A stretch of 64,000 nt of DNA, from NCBI GenBank assembly GCA_026636295.1, contig CP089459.1, positions 1,054,001 through 1,118,000 on the forward strand, in the 5' to 3' direction. Both the position numbers and the translations under genes were made by a program. The notes beneath the pieces are model-generated. The model was given only the letters and a program-made list of their open reading frames with translations, did no database searches and was not told the origin of the DNA. Shown here one piece after another: positions 49,701 through 57,156 of this stretch (position 1 is the first letter of the stretch; each line of letters opens with the position of its first letter). Source of the stretch: Medakamo hakoo (Eukaryota; Chlorophyta; Trebouxiophyceae; Coccomyxaceae).

Positions 49701-50930
49701 AGTGGTGGCGGTGGTGGGAGCGACCCTCCGCCCACGGCCGCGCTCGCGGCCGCGCTCGTCGCGGCCGCCGGCCCGGACGCCGTCACCGGCCTGGCCCGCA
49801 TGGCGTCCCGCCTGCCGTCCTTGCACGACGCTCCAGACGGCCGGTGGGACGTGCGCGCGACGACGGGCCTGGTCGCGGCCGCGGGCGCCGTCCTGCGCCG
49901 GTGCGGCGGCGGTGGGCCGGGCGGGTGCCCGCTCGACCTGCCGTCCCCGCCCGGCGCGCGCCGCCCGCCGCTCCCGCCCGCGGCCCTGGCCGCCCTGCGC
50001 CACCGGGACTGGGTCCGGGCCGCCATCCTGATGACCGACTGGGCGGGCACCAAGGCCGTCGCCGACTTTGTGCGGTGGGTGCTGTGGGACCGGGGCGACG
50101 GCAGCGGCGGCGGCGGCGGGGAGGGAGGCGGCGGCGGCGGCGGCGGCGGGCACGAGGCGAACTCGCCGCCCGCGCTCCAAGCCGCCGCCATCGACGTGGG
50201 TGCCCTGTGGTGCTCCATGGCCGACGCCGAGGCGGCGGTGGTGGCGGCCCCACACCTGGCCGACCTGCTGGTCGTGGGCGACGGCCGCGCCCTGGCCCGG
50301 GCGGCGGAGGCGGTGGAGGCGCTCGCGACCGTGGCCGCGGGTGGGGGCGGCGGCGTGCCTGCCGCGGGCGGCCTCGGCCCGCCCCTGAGCGGCGCCGCCG
50401 CCCAAGCCGCGGCCGCCCGCGGCATCCCGTCGGGGCCGGCCGCGCTTGCCGTCCTGGCGACGGCCGTCATCCACGCCGTGCGCGGCCGCGGCGGCGTGGG
50501 CGCCGTCGTCCACGCGGCGGGCGGCCGCGCGTCACTGCACGCGTGGGCGTGGGCGGGCGCCCTGGCCGCCCGCCTGGCCCGCGCCCGGGCCCCAGGCGCC
50601 GCGGCGTCCGCGTCTGGGTCGCCCGCCCCGCCGCTGCCGCCGCTGCCGCCCTGGGTCGCGACCGTGGCCCAGGACCTGGTGCGCCTGGGCGCGGCCGGCG
50701 GCGCGCCGGCCGGCGAGGTCCGCGTCGCGGTGAGCGGTGGGGGGCGCGGCGGCGGGGACGGCGGTGGCGGCGGGGACGGCGGGGGGAGCGGGCCCAAGCA
50801 GCAGTGGCAGCCCGGTTCCCAAGTCGGGTCGCAGCCCGCGGCGGCGGCTGGCGGCGTGTGGCCGGAGGTGGGTGGCGGCGGCCCGGCCGGGTCGGGCGGG
50901 AGTGGGGCGGGCGGCGGCGGTGGCGGGTGA
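40767..50930 (+). CDS. Giant ubiquitin-specific protease (USP/UCH family, USP24/USP34/USP9-like) with embedded ubiquitin-like domain
   Basis: A 3387-residue protein in one uninterrupted exon. USPs remove ubiquitin from proteins. The first ~1480 residues are helical and Ala-rich, like the armadillo-type scaffold of giant USPs. A ubiquitin-like domain lies at about 1490-1575 (RVRVTFHNTQSL...VSDLKCLALHALGL...VRLLLAGHVL). The peptidase domain is at about 2150-2590: Cys box GLANAAATCYMNAVLQVLC (catalytic Cys near 2168), QDACEFFTRLLDGVD, a CHTTC...CEGCG zinc finger, LAIHLKRFEFD, and His box HSGTAHAGHYYAML (His near 2493) with KYDDGSVVPYDADD. Ala/Gly/Pro tracts and another helical region follow. Catalytic residues are intact. 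The start at 40767 has a good Kozak context (AACATGG). The absence of introns over 10 kb is unusual for this window. Confidence 0.9.
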   Translation: MASHHPGWGGPPPLPPRPRSRDPPPGEDDDSAAAGSGASPVAPPPHSGSPASSAPLAAEAASPLFGTSPDGITDDDNDVSSGDWPAAAAEEEVGEREDDDGVWGEEARPRLTAGLPRGFGRRHRAREAVDRAPFDGVDGVDGNDVADDGDGAWRARLDPATVAAYDEAAAVGDADMMTAIRVAAAAEDEEAAAGALVDVRAVDSPPPGFIRPGDGLVAEGGRPHAAPGAPARGPRRLRRRRPERRASPRRYRADEDAAARRFPSPSPPGWDPFPRPAAALDGFGVPAILAAGRAAGGAWPNESHNQAAAGLAQADWLVLPYEILPVLAAAEGRLDELAEQEAAAAAAGGPAGPRLAARDADTLRHALRDMVPNVLDKLGRKDACRAWASHVRKGAVAVCTQAAVVAAKALGRAASGRHSACEADPGPLAAGRWDDRDALPLVEALAHALNPKAALHRTAAAAAAHAGGLGGASALHWLASGDDGAVRDVRARRSTYWLAVKTPAGPAHVWGEPDSPAGQAALESVGPALAAFAGAGGFGALRATLAAPAPGGGGGGGGAAPGPSWALRAAAAWVLAVVAPALAPARLPTDVLEPLVAALRVAADAAAAAAAAARAPPPPPAAAAAAAGAPPRPVDPLAILSDGPADKACEGFEGAVAACLAGLTAGVRALVAAAMAELPGLEPAALISTLAGCARAGYAAATAARQAFVSAVLGEDGGGGGGAGGRGLPARGGPAFSLVRGMAAARTASALVRSATRFDGHMDELRAKCGALPGDDAGDGGGLGGGGGCAAAAVLAWLRDTRVAARLLCANLHHKDHAQAVSALLRSVAPLGGVDASVLDALWEAAVVDPAVSADERAAAAELVATTASALPESQRAELQARVRATTAGPDAGAVIRAVVLLANMAEADAEGALAPFVLGEALHLAVSGGGADGGPDAGGDGEDAAAAAALAAMAGEEAASRGEALPEWEALPLDAVIGARRAAAVGVAALAAATYCKADARAAECGGAVYLAFDLAARLVRPGEPGGVPSAGGVDGGLFGRLPAVRSRPARLAALAAAEAFASAMPALPAKLSPRTRAVDAIVVKGGARLGDEGAGRLVADCGAAALASAVGADAAGLGAAPAAAGGAQRAAGTAVALTPAIAVDVARAAVALRKLSSLAEPATTYLDPSTLVRLWDEAAGFGPAGLAVRAGGGAGAMESATRAALVDVARAGFLALRDDTNLSESVEDALLRTRLCADGTGGQPGDPAADEGGDGWVPADPAAAAASAAWAAADTGRTAWKLFSPLFDAVGVSRGAFEAQPEPATAGAAAPHHATTTAPPPRTKRLARAVGLDQLWRFATGSGSEAVRRAARARLVSLFTETAVGPAPVGAWTVGPAPPPAGDAAGAAARRADKDSTRAFTAASAGIAECVSRLEPAVAALLEADAVGGGGGGGGGGGGPAAADLGRARGAAAAHLAILASLAAACADGAVRPCGRVGAPTRPHGRAGRGARVRVTFHNTQSLLAPRPVATTHTGATVSDLKCLALHALGLDVAGTPPHAVRLLLAGHVLDPPGLLLGRWLDGAMVSVAAPTGLALAVAAGAPPPPGVAAAAARAAAPAAATDGALVQTLLRLAGSSVAGSAVRALALEALDALPPLAGMDAGLRAALEGGGGGLGGDEGEPAPSIGALLADAASTRGTAGVLYVVEALHALLFPADEAEGEEAAADLARLRSAAVEAGVAAAVCSAAEAALPPSDPAALPGPEDGMAALRLRQASIRLASALLEGGPTPGAHPPADPAALAALVFSAVRAARDAATGVFGPHARLTPLPRSASAATALAREAGGVVLAALRADPAAGAPLVDRASPARAELAAATAAALAAADDAGMLAWAQDWPATLARSALPRPAGWVGLLEVLTAAAPWTPGGRGVPGAVAATIQAVAVDLAAAAGELGDGAAAIQAAVGDCLAGALVAVAPPAALGVGGCGAAAAWRPPAPPVLAAALDAAAALVKALDALAEGRGGRGTATPPPPTVGGRAAAAHPKPATGLASVRAAAPALVSHLLRSVLFPEAAVIAAALGGDPSTPLPDRAGGDAAIIAAVRSPGADPRVRAGAFALAASLTDRDPAAAAAAAAAIAALHCPPPHTPRIDAARDAARGPGSAGGPPALAPLRVPGTPAGLANAAATCYMNAVLQVLCSRGPVREALLSSAAVRPLPGPGEASAAPPPAPPPGGIGPLLPPRPPPPPPTGADSVAHQLAVVFGHLATGARAEHRPTAFWAALRDADGSAVDLREHQDACEFFTRLLDGVDAEVEAAVRSDEAAEAEAAGVVPPTPPAAAAPCRDPARKPLEACLGGALVCHTTCRPGGHTSSHVEPFAALSLDVAGMPDLAASLAAYTADEVMAGDNAVECEGCGLGQGGAPRRVDAARRARLVRSALPSTLAIHLKRFEFDTRTFERYKVTAKYAFPDVLDLAPFVDDDGGRAGSPGPAAAAVSTTYRLVGVVVHSGTAHAGHYYAMLAATGDDAAALAAAAARAARTGGGTATEKSVAGAKGSHDDRRWFKYDDGSVVPYDADDLEHDCYGGVSDVPAARGADKPYSAYMLFYERVDGGEVGGGGMSGGGCGSDGGRGGGGASPMDADAAGPPPSSAWWAPPVVDDVGGGARGPPAGGLVALPVPESLARSALGDALLAAHLADVGAARRWDPALPAFVRELVEGAGRAASLKSRRLTSGGGAGGGGAAAGLPPGRAPAPTPAPCLAIVPYSPSPVVAAFPAAAAPAGGGGTPATAVATAAAPPARPPAPPVRWRGDDGEAAAAAVAAAGARFALGPLRGAPAHLATQGEVDAWAAGLGRLVEAHPRAAVAVLEAVLGGGGDGGGGPPPPPLLPAALADAGAPGPFADLGARVTGRALATALSAALADEDDDDDDDDGGRGHAGRGRGGDHPSPDGGPGTAAPAPAAAAALAALIAACDGRGLPRLSSSPSEDRLVGLVIDALTGGSGGGGGSDPPPTAALAAALVAAAGPDAVTGLARMASRLPSLHDAPDGRWDVRATTGLVAAAGAVLRRCGGGGPGGCPLDLPSPPGARRPPLPPAALAALRHRDWVRAAILMTDWAGTKAVADFVRWVLWDRGDGSGGGGGEGGGGGGGGGHEANSPPALQAAAIDVGALWCSMADAEAAVVAAPHLADLLVVGDGRALARAAEAVEALATVAAGGGGGVPAAGGLGPPLSGAAAQAAAARGIPSGPAALAVLATAVIHAVRGRGGVGAVVHAAGGRASLHAWAWAGALAARLARARAPGAAASASGSPAPPLPPLPPWVATVAQDLVRLGAAGGAPAGEVRVAVSGGGRGGGDGGGGGDGGGSGPKQQWQPGSQVGSQPAAAAGGVWPEVGGGGPAGSGGSGAGGGGGG
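45185..45230. repeat. Perfect inverted repeat (21-bp arms) inside the protease coding region
   Basis: Arms 45185-45205 and 45210-45230 are exact reverse complements with a 4-base loop. It codes for a short basic Arg/Gly/Pro segment immediately before the ubiquitin-like domain. Confidence 0.95.
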
Positions 50931-51127
50931 ATGAGAAGAGACGAGTGTGTGCTTTGCGTTTTTTTTTTTTGGGAGGGGGAAGGGGAGTGAGAGAGCTTAC
51001 TTCATCTTCCTGCGTGTGCGGTGTGTCCTTGGTTTGCCCTGTGTGTGCTGTGTGTGTGCGTGTGTGTGTGTTACGAGTTCTGTCCTGCTTGCCCGTTTTT
51101 TTTTGTCCAGGCGCCTGTCATTCATTG

Positions 51128-51132
51128 TTACA
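51128..51132 (-). terminator. TGTAA, candidate polyadenylation signal of TSR2
   Basis: On the minus strand TGTAAC lies 42 nt past the TSR2 stop codon, an exact match to the chlorophyte consensus. Confidence 0.45.
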
Positions 51133-51174
51133 CTCTAAAAAACAAAAACCACCCGCCCCTCTTTCCCTCCCATT

Positions 51175-52162
<988 letters not shown>

Positions 52163-53163
52163 GGTGGTGTGAGCGTGCGTGTGAGCGGGGAGGGGGGAAG
52201 GCAGCGCCGCCGCACGCACACGGGCGGAGTGTTCTGCTGTGTGTGTCGAGAAGAGTCGTGCGCCGCAGCGAAAAAACTCTTCTCACCAACACACTCCTTT
52301 TTTTTCCTGCTTCCGTCCCCTCTCCCACGTGTGGTCGGAGAGAATCACCCGCGCCCCAGGCGGGTCCGGCCCCGCGCGCACCCCCACCCCCGCATCTGCA
52401 CTGATCAGCGGGCCTCCATCCATTGTGCCTGTCGCCGGAAAGCAATTCGAGACCATGGCCGCGTGAAAAGAGGGGCGAGCAGCGGGCAAGCACTCGACCT
52501 TTTCTCGCTCGTGCAGCAGAGAGGGGCTGAAGGCCCCTCGCCTTCGTCGCTGGGGAGGCGATCCTGCTTTCTCCCGGCGACGAAGGCCCGTGACTGAACA
52601 CAGGTGAGCCTGGTGGGGGTGGGCGCATCAATTGGCGGCGACTGGCCGGCCTGGGCGGCCGTTTTGTGGCGGCCGGCGATGCGGGGCGGAGCGTTGCTTG
52701 CCTTTTTCCGCCGCCCGGCGCGCGAACCCCTCGCCCTTTGGCCGGCCGCCCGCAACGCTGGCGCGCCAGGCCGCGTCGCCGCCGCCACGGGGGCAGATGG
52801 CCAGCCTCATTTAGCACCCCGTGCCGACCGGCGTGGCCAAGGGACGGCCGGGGCTGCCCGCCGGCCGATGGTTTTCGGCCGCGGCCAAACCCAAGCCATT
52901 GCGCTGGCAGCGGGCGCGCGCCGCGGCTTTGACGGCCGCGCCGCGGCCAGGCACGCCCTGCCGCGCCGGCCGTGGCCCCGCTGCAGGGCTAGACCGGCGT
53001 CCAAAGACCAGCTTGGGTGACGTAGGATGGCCTGGATCGCCGTCCAGGGGGCGCGGTCGGCCCCGTTTCCCCCCCTCAGGATGGGAGAGCAGCAGCAGAG
53101 CTAACCTCTCCGCCGGACCCTCACGAATTCTCTCGCGCTGCGCGAAAACACACACCCACAGCC
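52163..53163. other. Divergent intergenic region between TSR2 and an unrecognised gene
   Basis: 1.0 kb head-to-head spacer. It contains mixed GC-rich sequence with T8 and A6 runs near 52269-52307, GGCCGGC-type blocks, and short open frames with no recognisable domain or family. I see no gene that I can support. Confidence 0.55.
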
Positions 53164-55091
53164 ATGGCCTTTTCGGGGACGACGTCCAGCTCCGACCTTC
53201 GGGTCTTGGATCGGGGCGCATCCCGGTCACCCGCGCCGCGGGGTGTGGACGGGAGAGTCGGTGCGTGGCGGGGAGGCGAGGGGGAGAGGCAGGCACGCTC
53301 GATCTCTCTTCGCGCCCCTCACCACCGCCCTCGCCTCCCTTCACACTCACACTCGCCTCCCGCCCCGCCCACGCTCCACGCAGTCCGCCGCTCCCGGTCC
53401 GCCGCCGCCGACCGCCGGCCCCACCGCCGCCGGGACGGCCTGTGTAATGGCGACGTCCTGATCGACGACCCGCGGGCGGTGTGGCTGGAAGTGTCGGCGG
53501 ATGAAAGGTGCGCAGAGGGGGGAGGGGGGGTTGCAGAGGCGCGCGCGCGCGCGCGCCGCGCGCGGCGCGCCGGCGCCCCTCGCCCCGGGCCGCCCCCACC
53601 CCCACGCGCCCGCCCATCCCTCCCCCCCCCCCCACCCCACCCCACCAGGTACCTCTTGATCGAGGACGGCGAGACCGGCGACGTCCTCCTCCCCCTCGTC
53701 TACATGAAACCCGTCCTGGCGGCCAACTATTCGCGCAAGCTCGCCTCGCTGAAGCACCGCCTCGTCCCGCCGGCCGTGTTTGAGGCCGGCGGCGGCGGCG
53801 GCGGCGGGGGCGGCGCCGGCGGGGGCGACGCGCCGGCGGCCGTGGCCACGACGCCCAACCGCCCCGGCCCGGCCAGTGAAGGCGGACCCGCTGCCACGAC
53901 GCCGGGCGGGGCGGGCGGCGCCTCGCCGTCGACGGTGGCGGTCGTGCCGACGCCCGCCCAGGCGCGCGAGGGCGGCGCGAGTGGGGACGGCGGGCCGCCC
54001 CAGCCCCGGCTCCACCACACCCCGCGCCCGCCCGCCGGGCCCATCCTGTACTGGTCCTGGGCGTTTGAAGCCCCTCACAACGTCAAGATCCTGGTCCGCC
54101 GCGAGCTGGGCGAGGACAAGTCGCCGGCGGTGAGTTTTTTTGTTTTTGGGCGTGGGGCGCCCTCTGTGTTTTGGTTCCATCCATCCGCGCGCGCTCACAC
54201 ACTCCACAAAAAAAAAAAAAACTCACCATCCACCCCACCCACCCCACCCACCACAGGGCCACCTCCGCCTCGTGCTCTTGCCCATCGTCTACAACGCCCT
54301 GGCCGCCCGGCCCGACCTGCGCCGCACCCCGCTCTTCACCGCGGTGGCGGCCGCCATGCGCGGGTCCAGCTACTGGCCCATGCTCCAACACGCCACCAGC
54401 GCGGCGCATGGCGGAGGGAGCGGCGGCGGCGGGTGCGGCGGCGGCGCCGGCGGCGGTGGCGCCGGGTCCGCCGGCCTCCCGCCCGCCGGCCCGTCGTCCG
54501 TGCGGTCCGCCGGCGACGCCGCCGCGGCGGCGGCCGACGACCCGCCTCCCCCCCTGCCCGCCCCGGTGCGCCTGTTTGCCGGCCCGCACTCCCTGGAACG
54601 GACGGCGGGCAAGTATCTGACGACGCTGCGGGAGGAGGAGGACGGGTTGTTGGAGGGCGGGGGCGGCACGCCCGGCGTGGCGACGACGAGCGCGCCGCCG
54701 CCGCCCTTCAAACGGCCGAGGTCGGCCGGCGCGCTGCACGCGCACGGCAGCAGCGCGCACGTCGCGGCGCACGCGGCGGCCGCGGCGCACGCGGCGCACG
54801 CGCACGCGTACGCGGCGGCGGCCGCCGCGGGCGGCGCGTGGCCCGGCGGGCCGCCGCCGGTGCTATACGCGTCGCCCTCGACCGCGGTGGGCGGCCGGCC
54901 CGGCCCGGGTGGGCAGCACGCCCCGGCGCTGCCCCTGCCGCCCGGGCGCGCGTCGTACGGCGGCGGCCCGCCTGCCCCGCCCCCGCCGCCGCCGCCGCCC
55001 CCGCCGCCGCCATACCTTGACCCCGGCGCGAGCGGGAGCGGCCACTTCCACGCCGCGCACGGCCACCACGGCCACCTGCACCCGCACGGCC

Positions 55092-55124
<33 letters not shown>

Positions 55125-55855
55125 TGCCCGCCCCGCACGGCGGCCACCCCCACCTGGCGCCGCCCGGGCCGGCTCCCCCGCCCCATGGCGCGTCGGACCA
55201 CGACGGGTACGGCGCGGCCGCCGCCGCGGCGGCGACCGCCGCCTCCACGGCCGCGGCCGCCGACGCCAGGTACGCGGCCCTGGCCAGCGAGCTGGCCGTC
55301 GTCAAGGGCTGCCTGATGCAGCTGTACGGCGCGCTCATGCCTGGCGCGGCCGGCAGTGGCGTGAGGCCGGACGGTGGGCCGGCCGGGGCGGGCGCCCGCC
55401 CCGCGCCGCCGCCGCCGCCGCCGCCGCCACCGCCGCGGCCGCCGCGGCCGGCGTCGGCGGCCGACGTGGCTGCCGGCCCACCCCTGCCCGGCCCCGGCGC
55501 GGGCGCGGCCGGCGCGGACGCCGACTTTTACGCCTCCCTGTTTGGCCCGCCGCCGCCGGCGGGGCCGCCGCCGCCGCGCGACGGCCCCAGCCGGGCCGGG
55601 TCGGCCGGCCCGCTTCCACCGCCACCGCCGCCGCCGCCGCCTCCATACACGTCCGGACCCGGCTCGGGTCTCTTCGACTTTGGCGTGGGTGGGGCCGGCG
55701 GCGGCAGCGCTGGTGCGGCCGACCCGGCGGCGTTGGCGCCGCCGCCGCCCGGCCCGCCTGGCCCGCCACCGCCGCCGCCGCACCACGCGCACCTGCTGCC
55801 GGGCCGCACCGACTCCCTGCACGCCGCGGGCCTTGCCGCCGCCATTGCGGCCGCC

Positions 55856-55889
<34 letters not shown>

Positions 55890-56281
55890 CGGTGGCGGCC
55901 GAACACGCGGCCGCTGCGTTCCAGCGCCACGCCCACCACCACGACCACCACCAAGCTGCTGCCGCCGCCGCCGCCGCCGCGTACGCGTCGTCGTCGGGGC
56001 AGCACTACGACGCTGGTGCGGGTGCTGCCGCGCACCACCACCACCACCACCACGCGGCCGCGGCGGCCGCGGCGGCCGCGGCGGTGGCGCACCACCACCA
56101 CCACCACGCGCACCAACGCCCACCCGCGCGCCTGGCATCTGCGTTTGACGACCCGGCGGCCGGGCTGTTGGCGGGTGAGGGAGGCGGCGGAGGCGCCGGC
56201 GGCGGTGTCGGTGCCGGTGGTGGCGGGAGTGGGCGGGAGCCGTCGGCTGAAGGGACCGACGGCGGCAGCGCGGCCGAGTGA
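53164..56281 (+). CDS. Unrecognised protein with a conserved-looking N-terminal module and long Pro/Ala/His/Gln tracts
   Basis: The four-exon model is join(53164-53260, 53384-53507, 53649-54129, 54257-56281), 908 residues. All junctions are GT-AG and in phase. The N-terminal ~270 residues include two ordered-looking blocks: DDPRAVWLEVSADERYLLIE with GDVLLPLVYMKPVLAANYSRKL, and ILYWSWAFEAPHNVKILVRREL with GHLRLVLLPIVYNALAARPDL. Aromatic and hydrophobic residues are well spaced there, unlike the rest. The remainder is Ala, Gly, Pro, His and Gln homopolymers (Pro runs up to 11, a 10-residue Gln run, clusters of His), with one short coiled-coil-like helix (RYAALASELAVVKGCLMQLYGAL). Such tracts are common in transcriptional regulators, so a nuclear role is plausible. 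I do not recognise the family. Intron 1 is 123 nt, a multiple of three without a stop, so a retained isoform is possible. Confidence 0.65.
55860..55889 (+). repeat. (CAG)10 polyglutamine repeat
   Basis: Ten CAG codons in frame encode a glutamine run in the unrecognised protein, followed by a GCG-GTG-GCG stretch. It may vary in length between strains. Confidence 0.9.
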
Positions 56282-57156
56282 GGAAAAAAAAACTGGCGCT
56301 TTTTTTTTTCTCGCCCGGCTCGCGGGAGGGGGTGGCGTGCGGGGGGCCTGCGCGCTCCCATTTCGACGCCACCCTGTCTCCCACGGCAAGCTGCTGGTCC
56401 TGAGTCGTGAGAACACATTGTTTGGGCGTGTTCTCTCCTGTTTCCCCCCGTGTCTTTTCATCGCTCGTCTTTTTCCTTTTCTGTCTGGCGCGTGCGCGCG
56501 CGCAACCCCCCTCGCATGAGAGGCCGGGTGCGTGGTGCCGCGACGCGTTTCTCTGTTTTTCCGTAGGGCGCTCCGTTATGAAGGTTCTTGCCTGTGATGC
56601 CGCACGCCGCGACCGCGCCCCTTGCCAGGGGCGCGTGCGTGTGTGTATGCGTGCGGGTTCGTCTGTTTTTTTTTTCACTCTTCTGTGTCTGGCTGTCTTA
56701 GTTGAGTTTGCGGTCGTTGGCCAGGGTGGTCGGTTCAAGGGGGGTGTGGGATTAACCCCGCCGCCTCCTGCACCCAGTCAAGAAAAGTCGGAGTGATCTT
56801 CTTTTTGCTCTTTCATTTTAATTGGGCGTGTGCGTGTGTGTGTGTGTGTGTGTGTTTGTGTGAGTTTGTGTGGAGGAGGTTGTCCGTCTGGGTGTTTTTT
56901 TTTTCTTTTTCGGCGTGCCGGGCAAAACGCACGGGCCGGTTCGGTGGTGTGTGCGTGAAAAAAAGTCCCCAAGTTTTCCCAGGTTTTTTCTTTCCTTTTC
57001 AATAAGGGGGTACGCGCGCGCACACAGGCCTACACACACAAAATGAACAATGCGAGAAGACGGGCGTGGCTGCCGTCTCTCTTCTCTCCTTCCCCGCTTC
57101 TTTGCTCTCAACCCCCGCGCACACCAAAAAAAGGGCCCACTCTCACCCCCCTTCTC
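56282..57156. other. Convergent 3' intergenic region
   Basis: 875 bp between two convergent stop codons. It is T/GT-rich for this genome, with several T8-T9 runs, a (GT)n tract at about 56838-56860, CATTTTAATTGG near 56814 and AATAAGG near 57000. The TTTTAATT and AATAA elements may serve 3' end formation. No coding sequence can be supported. Confidence 0.55.

Noticed and set aside
52163-53163. A small gene in the TSR2 upstream region
   Set aside because: Open frames exist on both strands but none has a domain, a signal sequence or splice sites that build a plausible protein.
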